From positions 1 through 10,070 of the forward strand of contig CASBQH010000168.1 in the NCBI GenBank assembly GCA_949127695.1: 10,070 nt of DNA, written 5' to 3'. Of the stretch, positions 1-5,953 are shown one piece after another; the first letter of the stretch is position 1, and every line of letters starts with the position of its first letter. Under the pieces are notes generated by a model that was not told the origin of the DNA, did no database searches, and worked only from the letters and a program-made list of their open reading frames with translations. The stretch is from Synechococcales cyanobacterium PMM_0073. GTDB taxonomy: Bacteria > Cyanobacteriota > Cyanobacteriia > Elainellales > Elainellaceae. The position numbers and the translations under genes are program-made.

Positions 1-221
1 ATAATGCCGTCGGCTTGCAGCACCGCCTGCCGCAGTCGCTCTACGTCCGGATAGTCAGGATAGCTATCGCCACCGTCACAAAACGGCAGATGCAGCGTTC
101 GTAAATCTAGGACTTCGACTTCAGCGCCTTTCTCCGCCACCAGCTTGGCCGCAATCTCTAGCGCCTGCTGACTATAGGAGTTTGAGCGCAGGCTGCCACC
201 AATTCCAACAATCTTGACCAT
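1..221 (-). CDS. NADPH-dependent FMN reductase-like flavoprotein (partial, N-terminal part)
   Basis: The gene starts at ATG 221 and runs off the left edge, so only about 73 N-terminal residues are visible. The protein opens with a short hydrophobic strand and the glycine/serine loop GIGGSLRSNSYS. This is the phosphate-binding signature of the flavodoxin-like NADPH-dependent FMN reductase family (ChrR, ArsH, SsuE and YieF relatives), in which it holds the FMN phosphate. Next come an alpha helix (QQALEIAAKLVAEKGAEV) and a second strand (VEVLDLRTLHLP), as expected for that fold. Family members reduce FMN, quinones, chromate or azo compounds with NAD(P)H in the cytosol; the substrate cannot be told here. 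A modest AGGA lies about 10 bases before the ATG. It follows crtR on the same strand after an 83-base gap with no convincing terminator, so read-through is possible. The family call is fairly firm; the specific function is unknown. Confidence 0.85.
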   Translation of the reverse strand, partial: MVKIVGIGGSLRSNSYSQQALEIAAKLVAEKGAEVEVLDLRTLHLPFCDGGDSYPDYPDVERLRQAVLQADGI

Positions 222-304
222 TGTTTTGCCATCCTGAAGCAATCGTTACCCTGATGCTAGCGTAAGCAAACTCATAACGACTACGATTAGCCCAGGTTGG
301 GCGA

Positions 305-1246
305 CTAAACTTTGGCTTTTTCTGGAGTGGCAGCGGTTTCTATCTCAATTCCTGGCTTAACCAGCGGCGCTGACTTATGGTGCAGCCTGATTCCAAAAAA
401 CAGATCGTAAATGAAGCTCCAGAAGCTCTTGCCTTCTAGTAGACCCAGCGACTGATGGCAACCTTTAGAATCCAGCAGCGGACGGGTAGCCTCGTAGGCA
501 GGCTGGTACTTATACCAGGGAATCGAAGGCCAGAGGTGATGGATCAAGTGATAGTTCTGCCCCATAATTAGCAGGTTGAGCCAGGGGCTAGGATAAACTC
601 TGGCGTTTTTCCAGCGGTCGCGCTCTTGAAACGGGCGATGCGGCAGATAGTCAAAAAACAGCCCCAGCGCCAGCCCCACCACCAGCGCTGGCGAGAACCA
701 GTAGTTCATGATGTAGCCCAAGAAGTCATACTGCACGGCCAGATAGACCACCGTGCCGACAAACAGCCGACTCAAAAACCATTCCAGCAGCTCATATTTG
801 CGCCAGAGACGGCGCTTAAAGAAAAAGATTTCGTGATAAAAAAACCGGGCGGCAATCAGCCAGAGTGGCCCACCCGTCGAGACAAAATGATCGGGGTCAT
901 TGTCTGGATCGTTGACGTTGGCGTGATGCTGCATATGCACCCGCGTAAATACCGGGAAGGCAAATCCCAGCATCAGGGCGCTGCCATGACCCAGCATCGC
1001 GTTGACGGTGCGGTTGCGATGCGCCACGTTATGCGAGGCGTCATGAATTACCGTGCCAACTAAATGCAGCGCAATTACGTTGGTCGAAAAGCAAATCCAG
1101 TTGGGCAAGTCCCAGCACCAGTAGCCCCAGGTTGAGAGCGTTGCCATGATCACAGCCGACAAGAACAGGAGCAGAGTGGGATTCCAAGCGCCCGGTGCTC
1201 CCAAAAATTCTTTTGGCACCGTCAGGGGCTTCACTGCCTCCGACAT
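305..1246 (-). CDS. crtR: Beta-carotene hydroxylase CrtR (fatty acid desaturase-like di-iron membrane enzyme)
   Basis: CrtR hydroxylates the 3 and 3' positions of beta-ionone rings, using O2 and electrons from ferredoxin, to make zeaxanthin or related xanthophylls in cyanobacterial membranes. The 313-residue product has the histidine clusters of the membrane di-iron desaturase superfamily: HDASH at 68-72 with H76, HMQHH at 104-108, and HLIHH at 233-237. FDYLPHRPF at 198-206 also fits the CrtR branch. Hydrophobic segments lie near 23-46, 50-67, 85-101, 160-180 and 183-199. The length matches the roughly 310 residues usual for cyanobacterial CrtR. The longest ORF begins at GTG 1288, but ATG 1246 is preferred. 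AGGAG lies 10 bases before it, and MSEAV leads directly into the conserved region (APGAWNPTLL). A general fatty acid desaturase is the alternative, but spacing and motifs favour CrtR. The FMN reductase-like gene follows on the same strand. Confidence 0.88.
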   Translation of the reverse strand: MSEAVKPLTVPKEFLGAPGAWNPTLLLFLSAVIMATLSTWGYWCWDLPNWICFSTNVIALHLVGTVIHDASHNVAHRNRTVNAMLGHGSALMLGFAFPVFTRVHMQHHANVNDPDNDPDHFVSTGGPLWLIAARFFYHEIFFFKRRLWRKYELLEWFLSRLFVGTVVYLAVQYDFLGYIMNYWFSPALVVGLALGLFFDYLPHRPFQERDRWKNARVYPSPWLNLLIMGQNYHLIHHLWPSIPWYKYQPAYEATRPLLDSKGCHQSLGLLEGKSFWSFIYDLFFGIRLHHKSAPLVKPGIEIETAATPEKAKV

Positions 1247-1256
1247 CACGATGTTT

Positions 1257-1261
1257 CTCCT
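1257..1261 (-). promoter_or_regulatory. Shine-Dalgarno site of crtR
   Basis: AGGAG on the minus strand lies 10 bases before ATG 1246. It supports the internal start over GTG 1288, because the SD sits inside the longer ORF. Confidence 0.6.
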
Positions 1262-1335
1262 AATAAAGCCATCAATCTTAAAAGTCACTCAAAAAGCCAC
1301 CAAAACAGTCGTCTGTCCTTCATCTACTCTTGCGT

Positions 1336-1364
1336 AGTATAGGATACGGCAGGGTCGGGAATAA
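1336..1364 (-). promoter_or_regulatory. Candidate crtR promoter (-10 TATACT, weak -35)
   Basis: On the minus strand a good -10 hexamer, TATACT, covers 1336-1341. At 17 bases upstream there is only a poor -35 (TTATTC, 1359-1364). The predicted start is near 1329, giving a leader of about 80 bases before crtR. The weak -35 and the inverted repeat just upstream (1372-1389) would fit an activator-dependent promoter, but that is inference. Confidence 0.33.
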
Positions 1365-1371
1365 AGTTTTG

Positions 1372-1389
1372 TTAAATCAGCGGATTTAA
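1372..1389. repeat. Perfect inverted repeat TTAAATC-AGCG-GATTTAA upstream of crtR
   Basis: Seven-base arms (1372-1378 and 1383-1389) flank a 4-base centre. The repeat lies about 50 bases upstream of the predicted crtR start. The geometry suits a binding site for a dimeric regulator. The arms are AT-rich and could arise by chance. Confidence 0.4.
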
Positions 1390-1826
1390 TCGAACTGTTA
1401 GCTGATGCTACAGGATTGCTAATCTTTCCGCCAGATGTCGATGACCTTCGCTCGCGATTTCAGCTGAGGCGCTGGCAAAAATTCATCTTTGCTTAATCAA
1501 TTAGCGGGCAACTACACCGCATAATTTCACCATCTTCCGCTGGTTTATCCGCGATACTACTGGCAGAGATAACCAAGCTGACTGTCTGGCAAACTCCAAT
1601 AGCTCCGGCATTTAGAGCCGATTGCCAACAATTTCCCGACGGTTGAGGCGGATTAGAGTTCCGTAATTTCAACCTTACTTTGCCCCTAGCAGACAGCGTA
1701 TCAAGTGACCTATAGACCTACAGAAGGATTTAGTCTCAGTTTTTAACTCTGACAATAGAGCCAATCAGGCCATCCTTAGGTACAATCCACAGGCCGAGCA
1801 GGCGACTGAGCAAAAGTGAGGATGTA

Positions 1827-2618
1827 ATGGACAGCTATTCTGTAAAACTCAACCAACAGGCAAGACGTAGCAAATCACGCGCTCAGATGGGTCAGCGCAA
1901 ATCTCCGAGCCATCTGCAAAAGCGCTGGCAGCCCAAGCCGCCGCCGCATTATCAGTCAATGCGTCCACCCTATGAGAAGCCAGTCGTGCTGTTGAACCCA
2001 ATCGAACAGGAGACCATTTTGCGCCAGCGAGCGCTGCTAGAAACCCAGCAGGGCAATCACGCCGAGGCGATTGATATTTTTGGCGAGTTGATTGACCGCA
2101 GCCCCAGTAACGCCAGCCACTACAGCAATCGTGGACTGGTCTATTTCAAAAGCGGCCAGCTTGAGGCAGCGATGACAGACTACAACCATGCCATCGCCCT
2201 TAATCCCCGCCTAGACAGCGCCTACAACAACCGCGCCAACTTCTACGCCGCTCAGGGACTCTACCTAGAGGCGATTCTCGACTACGACGTGGCGCTCGAT
2301 CTCAACCCGGCTAACGTGCGGGCTTGGATTAACCAGGGCATCACCTTCCGGGAAGTCGAAATGTATGACCGGGCGCTGGAAAGCCTGGATCTGGCGCTCT
2401 GTCTGGGTAAACTTGAAGGCCATGTCTATGCCGAGCGAGGCCGCACCTATCACCTGCGGGGCGATTGGAACTGTGCCGTAGGCGAATACCAGCGGGCGCT
2501 TGAGCAAATTTCTTTGAGCGATCTGGGCTTGAGTGATTCTGCCGCTTCAACGCCCAGGCTGCGGCTCCAGATTGAAGCTTGGCTAGAAGAGCTATTGAGT
2601 CCGCTCAACCCGGCTTGA
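1827..2618 (+). CDS. Tetratricopeptide repeat (TPR) protein
   Basis: A 263-residue protein without a signal peptide or membrane segment, so probably cytosolic. Residues 1-50 are basic and proline-rich (QARRSKSRAQ, QPKPPPHY) and probably disordered. Residues about 64-228 form five tandem 34-residue TPR units: 64-97, 98-131, 132-165, 166-198 and 199-228. They show the expected residues, for example SNRGLVYFKSGQLEAAMTDY and YNNRANFYAAQGLYLEAILD, with NP after each helix pair. TPR stacks are protein-binding scaffolds; the partner is unknown. The C-terminus (about 245-263) forms one more acidic helix. The start is ATG with GAGGA 4 bases upstream. The last 14 bases overlap the convergent cytochrome gene. 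The fold is certain; the function is not recognised. Confidence 0.88.
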   Translation: MDSYSVKLNQQARRSKSRAQMGQRKSPSHLQKRWQPKPPPHYQSMRPPYEKPVVLLNPIEQETILRQRALLETQQGNHAEAIDIFGELIDRSPSNASHYSNRGLVYFKSGQLEAAMTDYNHAIALNPRLDSAYNNRANFYAAQGLYLEAILDYDVALDLNPANVRAWINQGITFREVEMYDRALESLDLALCLGKLEGHVYAERGRTYHLRGDWNCAVGEYQRALEQISLSDLGLSDSAASTPRLRLQIEAWLEELLSPLNPA

Positions 2619-2967
2619 GCCTCCAGTCTTGATGGGCTTGCTCCAGCACATAGCTGGCCAGCACCTGAATTTCCTCTGGCGTTAGTCGCGCTTCATAGGC
2701 CGACATATTGCCTTTGCCCTGCGTCACAATTTGGCTAATTGCCGCAGCTGAATCCATCTCATATCGCTGTAACGCCTTTAGCTTCAAGTTTTTGCCGCGT
2801 CGAATAATATTACCGCCCTGATCGTGGCATCCAGCACAGTGGACTTCAAACAGCTGTGAGGCTGGGATGGGCTGTAGCGCGTCCGAATTGGCAGCTAGCC
2901 CAACTGGCGTCAAAAAACTCGTGATTAGCAGCAGGACGAGCAGCACCACAGTTCCAATTAATCTCAT
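2605..2967 (-). CDS. Cytochrome c6-like single-haem c-type cytochrome, exported
   Basis: A 120-residue protein (from ATG 2967) with a hydrophobic signal peptide at 1-25 (LLVLLLITSFLTPVGLA), probably cleaved at the Ala-Ala-Asn region. The mature part is one class I cytochrome c domain. The haem motif is CAGCH (C44, C47, H48), and M88 in GKGNMSAY is the likely sixth ligand. Typical c6 features are GGN-I--R-KNLK-KAL after the haem site and the closing helix EEIQVLASYVLEQAHQDW. Cytochrome c6 carries electrons from cytochrome b6f to photosystem I or oxidase in the thylakoid lumen. This divergent copy may instead be one of the c6-like (c6B/c6C) proteins of unclear role. The longest ORF begins at TTG 2988. 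ATG 2967 with GGAGA 3 bases upstream is much better. The gene lies 62 bases downstream of the C39-like peptidase on the same strand, suggesting co-transcription. Confidence 0.87.
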   Translation of the reverse strand: MRLIGTVVLLVLLLITSFLTPVGLAANSDALQPIPASQLFEVHCAGCHDQGGNIIRRGKNLKLKALQRYEMDSAAAISQIVTQGKGNMSAYEARLTPEEIQVLASYVLEQAHQDWRLKPG

Positions 2968-2970
2968 AGT

Positions 2971-2975
2971 TCTCC
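2971..2975 (-). promoter_or_regulatory. Shine-Dalgarno site of the c6-like cytochrome
   Basis: GGAGA on the minus strand lies 3 bases before ATG 2967. It decides this start over TTG 2988, which would place the SD inside the coding region. Confidence 0.65.
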
Positions 2976-2995
2976 AAATCAGCTTCAAATCAGCT
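2975..2995. repeat. Direct repeat of CAAATCAGCT, period 11, at the cytochrome translation start
   Basis: CAAATCAGCT occurs at 2975-2984 and again, identical, at 2986-2995. The copies are about one helical turn apart and abut the SD of the cytochrome gene. This may be slippage or paired half-sites for a regulator; function is not known. Confidence 0.6.
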
Positions 2996-3029
2996 CACTG
3001 CCTGATCCTATCGCTTTACCGAGAGCGCT

Positions 3030-4088
3030 CTACTGAGATTTAATTTTGGCAGCCGCCAGCGTCGGTACATCCGTCAGAAATGGCCCCGTCAGCAGCAGGG
3101 CAGTCTCAGCATCTAAGCTACCGGTGGCTTCTACTTTCATCGCCGCCTGAAACTGAATCAGCGCCTGCTTCAGCTCGGCTTCTGTGGCGCTGGGCTGCGG
3201 CAAATAGCCTAATCGATGCAGATAGTCAGCCGTTTGGGCAGGCGAGAGCTGGAGTTCAGATGGGCGAAAAATCGGCACATATTCCCGTCGCCAAATTCGC
3301 TCAAACTGAGCTGGCATCAGGCGATAGAACTTGCCTAAAGCCGAATCGGCCACCGTCACAGTTTCTGAATTCATCGCCACCAGACTAATGGCATGGTGAT
3401 CTCGGCCTCGCTCTGAATAGAGCCAGGAGGCGAGTACGCCGGGGCGGTTAATCTGGTGCATCTGCTCCCAGCTCGGCGATAGCTCTAGGCCATCCATTCC
3501 CAGCGCCCGCGCCGCCGTAATCAGCTGTGGCATTGAAGTGCCCAATCGGCTCGTCCCGGCCAGTTGGGCGATGCTTGATTCAGTCGCATCTAGATCCCAG
3601 AGCTGTAAAACGTTGGCGAGGGCGGCGGGGGCGCAGCTGCTGTTGGAGGTCTGCTGGAACAGGCCGTTGGGCAGCAGATTATCTTCCAGCGAGGCGTAGA
3701 TGGGCGCTAGAAAATAACGCTCGCTGACTGTGAAGCCTGCCAAGCCCAATAGCCCCAGCAGCAATACGCCCAATACCTGAAGCCTTGCAGTCTGCCAGCT
3801 CACCACAAACGCCATGCCGCAGAACCCCAGCAGCAATAGCCGCATAATTGTCCAGGTGATCTGCATTCCAGAGGCGCGCCATTCCAGCGGCAGTCCCTGC
3901 ATCTGAGGCAAATTGAGCGCCAGCAGCAGCAGCAGAAAGTAGCTGCCTAGAAAAGCCAGAGATTCAATATTTTTGCCGGTAAACAGATTGTTGGCTGTTG
4001 CACCGCGTTTCAGCAGCAGCGTTCCCCATCTCATCCCCAGCCTAATCGCCAAAACACCTAACAGCAGCGTCACTGTGAGTTCTAACAT
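3030..4088 (-). CDS. Membrane-anchored C39-like (papain-fold) cysteine peptidase with peptidoglycan-binding-like C-terminus
   Basis: A 352-residue protein from ATG 4088; TTG 4112 would add 8 residues. Four hydrophobic segments lie near 3-19, 44-60, 78-97 and 104-120. The loop after the first is rich in Arg and Lys, so the positive-inside rule puts the C-terminal domains outside the cytoplasm (inference). Residues about 140-275 match the C39-like fold: Q146 as oxyanion Gln, C152 in SSCAPAALANVL as nucleophile, H231 or H232 in RDHHAISLVAM, and D248 in VADSALGK. Residues about 284-336 (YLHRLGYLP, then ALIQFQAAMKVEATGSLDAETA) resemble a peptidoglycan-binding_1 domain. C39 peptidases cut Gly-Gly leaders of bacteriocins, but stand-alone C39-like proteins also act in the envelope. 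No ABC transporter or precursor peptide is next to it, so a wall or protein-processing role is likelier. The substrate is unknown. It lies upstream of the c6-like cytochrome on the same strand. Confidence 0.8.
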   Translation of the reverse strand: MLELTVTLLLGVLAIRLGMRWGTLLLKRGATANNLFTGKNIESLAFLGSYFLLLLLALNLPQMQGLPLEWRASGMQITWTIMRLLLLGFCGMAFVVSWQTARLQVLGVLLLGLLGLAGFTVSERYFLAPIYASLEDNLLPNGLFQQTSNSSCAPAALANVLQLWDLDATESSIAQLAGTSRLGTSMPQLITAARALGMDGLELSPSWEQMHQINRPGVLASWLYSERGRDHHAISLVAMNSETVTVADSALGKFYRLMPAQFERIWRREYVPIFRPSELQLSPAQTADYLHRLGYLPQPSATEAELKQALIQFQAAMKVEATGSLDAETALLLTGPFLTDVPTLAAAKIKSQ

Positions 4089-4152
4089 CTTGCTTCCAAC
4101 TTGCTGCTCCAACTGGGTGTCCCATCCTCTAGACCCAATCTAGGCGATCCGC

Positions 4153-4192
4153 TTTGGGCTGCCCACAGCAATTCTGCTATGCTAAGCCCAAA
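4153..4192. repeat. Inverted repeat TTTGGGCT ... AGCCCAAA over the ABA4-like gene promoter
   Basis: Perfect 8-base arms lie at 4153-4160 and 4185-4192. Inside them is a smaller inverted repeat, AGCA-ATTC-TGCT (4167-4178). The left arm covers the predicted -35 and the right arm the predicted transcription start. The arms are 32 bases apart, about three helical turns. It could be an operator or, if transcription began further upstream, an RNA hairpin. Confidence 0.5.
4154..4183 (+). promoter_or_regulatory. Candidate promoter of the ABA4-like gene (TTGGGC / extended -10 TGCTATGCT)
   Basis: TTGGGC (4154-4159), an 18-base spacer and TATGCT (4178-4183) preceded by TG-C make an extended -10 promoter. 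The expected start is near 4190, about 20 bases before ATG 4211. Confidence 0.42.
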
Positions 4193-4210
4193 TACCTGAC
4201 TCTAAGCCTC

Positions 4211-4672
4211 ATGTCCCTCAGCGCTCTGTTCGATGCGGCCAATCTCTTCGTCTTGCCCTTCTGGCTGCTGATGATTCTCTTGCCCAACTGGCAGGTGACT
4301 CGCCGGGTCATGGGTTCGTTTCTGCCCTTTGTGGCGCTGGCCGCGCTCTATCTTTATTTGTTTATCAACAGCATCGATCCCGATTCTGCTGAAGCGTTCG
4401 CTAACCCGCAGCTGGCTGACTTGGCGCGACTCTTCGCAGACGAGCGGGTGACGGCTACGGGCTGGGTACATTTTTTGGTGATGGATCTGTTTGTGGGTCG
4501 CTGGATTTACTGGCAGGGGCAGCAGACCGGGATCTGGACGGTTCACTCCTTAGTGTTCTGTCTGTTTGCGGGGCCGCTGGGTCTGCTGAGTCATATTGTG
4601 ACGGGTTGGGTGACGCAGGCTTTGCGGCAGCCTTCAGAATCTGGCTCAGAACCCGCCAGTTCAGAGAGTTGA
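4211..4672 (+). CDS. ABA4-like (DUF4281) integral membrane protein
   Basis: A 153-residue protein with four hydrophobic segments (about 8-25, 35-53, 84-101 and 108-130). It carries the hallmark of the ABA4/DUF4281 family: GWVHFLVMDLFVGRWIY at 84-100, with His87 and Asp92, then FAGPLGLLSH at 119-128. Early LFDAANLFVLPFWLLMILLPNW also fits. Plant ABA4 is needed for neoxanthin formation from violaxanthin, and a related algal protein acts in diadinoxanthin-type carotenoid synthesis. Cyanobacteria are not known to make neoxanthin, so the role here is open; a carotenoid-related membrane function is inference. The longest ORF begins at TTG 4154. ATG 4211 is preferred because homology begins at MSLSALFDAANLF and the TTG lies in the predicted promoter. 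There is no clear SD. It diverges from the C39-like peptidase and is followed on the same strand by a TonB-like gene with its own candidate promoter. Confidence 0.82.
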   Translation: MSLSALFDAANLFVLPFWLLMILLPNWQVTRRVMGSFLPFVALAALYLYLFINSIDPDSAEAFANPQLADLARLFADERVTATGWVHFLVMDLFVGRWIYWQGQQTGIWTVHSLVFCLFAGPLGLLSHIVTGWVTQALRQPSESGSEPASSES

Positions 4673-4683
4673 AGCTGAAGCGC

Positions 4684-4713
4684 TTGTAAGCTCACCCCTG
4701 ATCCCGCTATAGT
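4684..4713 (+). promoter_or_regulatory. Candidate promoter of the TonB-like gene
   Basis: TTGTAA (4684-4689), an 18-base spacer and TATAGT (4708-4713) lie just after the ABA4-like stop codon. The -10 differs from consensus at one base. The predicted leader is about 100 bases. Confidence 0.42.
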
Positions 4714-4820
4714 TTTAAGTGATCCCTGCTGGTTTGTAGTTTGGAATAAGGTCTGGAAATCGCAAACTCGGCGCAGTTGCAGTCTAGTCAGATGCGGGTG
4801 CTTCTTCAACTGCTTTTAGC

Positions 4821-5924
4821 ATGACTCAGTTTCATCGGCAGAGTGATCGTTCGGCTGAACCTTTCTCTGTGGCTTCTTATCAGCGCCAAAAGCCTAACCT
4901 GCGGTTTTGGCTATTCTTGCTGGGCGGTTCCATCCTATTGCACCTGCTGCTGATCCAGTGGGTGGGAGCCATCTTAAGACCCAGCTTGCGCCCCACAGTC
5001 GCAACGCCCATCGACCTGATCCATCTAGACGATCACGCCAATGGTTCAGGTCGGGCTAAAAATATCGCCAAACTCCAGCCGTTGGCTTCGCCTGCGCCCA
5101 ACCCTAAACCGCTCCCAGCCAAGGCTCCTCAGACTGCTCAGCCGATCGCGGCTCAGTCCGGCGCTGCTCCAAAATTAAAGCAGCCCGCTCCAGTCGTGGC
5201 TCACTCCCAACCGCTAGCTGTCAGCCATCAGGTGGCCAACGTCATCGCTGCTGCAATTCCCGCAGCGTCCGAGCTGACGCCGCTACCGCTACCTTCGCCG
5301 TTACCCTCAACCAAGCCCCGGCTTCCTGCTGTGGCTTCAGCAGCTCCTCTGCCTGCTCCATCGCCTCCTGCGGCTCCTACGGCAGCACTCCCAGATGCCA
5401 ATTCACCTCAGATGCCGCCTGTTTTACCGACTGCCCTCCCAACGGTCTTGCCGACTCCTACGCCGCTGATTGTGGCTCAGCCCATTACGCAGCCAGTGCC
5501 CGACATCTCTCAACCGCAGCCTGAAGACGAGCCGTTGGCATCTGGCGTCGTGACAGATCAGCCCTCAGTTCCCAGCTATCTGGTTGCCAACCTGACGGCA
5601 GCTTCCCTGCCAGCTGAGCAAGTTGAACAGCCCGCCCAGCCGCAGGTGGAAGTACAGCGCTTCCTGACAAATTCTCAGCTGCCGCCCTGCGACGCCCCCC
5701 CAGAGATTGTTTATTTTCTGGGTAAACCAGTGATACTGCGAGTGACGACCAATGCAACCGGGCAGGTGATGCAGACTGCTACTGAACGCTCTAGCCAGAA
5801 TCTGGCCTATGACGATCTGGCCAGCTGCTTGGTCCGAAACTGGAGCTTTAAGCCAGCGATTTCTCAGGGGAAACCCGTCACAGATCCTGGACTCCTCGTG
5901 CGGATCACCATTGACCGCAGTTAG
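4821..5924 (+). CDS. TonB-like energy transducer, proline-rich
   Basis: A 367-residue protein with the TonB layout: a short cytoplasmic N-terminus, one membrane anchor at about 28-49 (FWLFLLGGSILLHLLLIQW), a very long Pro/Ala-rich spacer at about 83-275, and a compact C-terminal domain at about 290-366. The anchor carries S37-x3-H41, the same Ser/His spacing as the E. coli TonB helix that contacts ExbB/ExbD. The C-terminal part (VILRVTTNATGQV, then LASCLVRNWSFKPAISQGKPV) resembles the TonB_C fold, where W-x-FKPA and the final beta strand recur. Two cysteines, C290 and C336, lie in this periplasmic part and might form a disulfide (inference). TonB passes proton-motive energy to outer-membrane siderophore or vitamin receptors; no ExbB, ExbD or receptor gene is in the window. 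No SD precedes ATG 4821. A general TonB-family periplasmic protein is the fallback call. Confidence 0.75.
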   Translation: MTQFHRQSDRSAEPFSVASYQRQKPNLRFWLFLLGGSILLHLLLIQWVGAILRPSLRPTVATPIDLIHLDDHANGSGRAKNIAKLQPLASPAPNPKPLPAKAPQTAQPIAAQSGAAPKLKQPAPVVAHSQPLAVSHQVANVIAAAIPAASELTPLPLPSPLPSTKPRLPAVASAAPLPAPSPPAAPTAALPDANSPQMPPVLPTALPTVLPTPTPLIVAQPITQPVPDISQPQPEDEPLASGVVTDQPSVPSYLVANLTAASLPAEQVEQPAQPQVEVQRFLTNSQLPPCDAPPEIVYFLGKPVILRVTTNATGQVMQTATERSSQNLAYDDLASCLVRNWSFKPAISQGKPVTDPGLLVRITIDRS

Positions 5925-5934
5925 CCGCAGTTAG
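5915..5934. repeat. Tandem duplication CCGCAGTTAG x2 across the TonB-like stop codon
   Basis: CCGCAGTTAG occurs at 5915-5924 and again immediately at 5925-5934. The first copy contains the stop codon. It looks like a small slippage event. Confidence 0.8.
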
Positions 5935-5953
5935 CTTAACTCAGCAGGCTTGC

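Larger units (their letters stand above)
1247..1826. other. Gene-free intergenic region between divergent crtR and TPR gene
   Basis: These 580 bases separate two divergently transcribed genes. The left end carries the crtR SD, a candidate promoter and an inverted repeat. The right end carries the TPR gene's SD (GAGGA, 1818-1822) and a possible -10, TACAAT at 1781-1786, without a convincing -35. A CTGACA at about 1749-1754 lies too far away at 26 bases. In between I see no ORF of useful length with an SD, no tRNA and no strong hairpin with a T-tract. It is long enough for a small RNA or upstream activator sites, but nothing specific can be claimed. Confidence 0.6.

Noticed and set aside
290..302. 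GCCCA-GGT-TGGGC hairpin just after the crtR stop codon, as a terminator
   Set aside because: The stem has only five pairs with a 3-base loop, and no T-run follows on the minus strand.
626..1063. Plus-strand 145-residue ORF
   Set aside because: It lies wholly opposite crtR, whose histidine motifs are intact, and its translation is rich in Gln/His/Arg with no domain.
1247..1826. A defined small RNA or riboswitch in the crtR/TPR intergenic region
   Set aside because: I looked for conserved riboswitch cores and strong hairpins followed by T-runs and saw none; only short inverted repeats are present.
3030..4088. Bacteriocin maturation/export locus based on the C39-like domain
   Set aside because: There is no ABC transporter domain in the protein or nearby, and I found no short double-glycine precursor ORF in the adjoining gaps.
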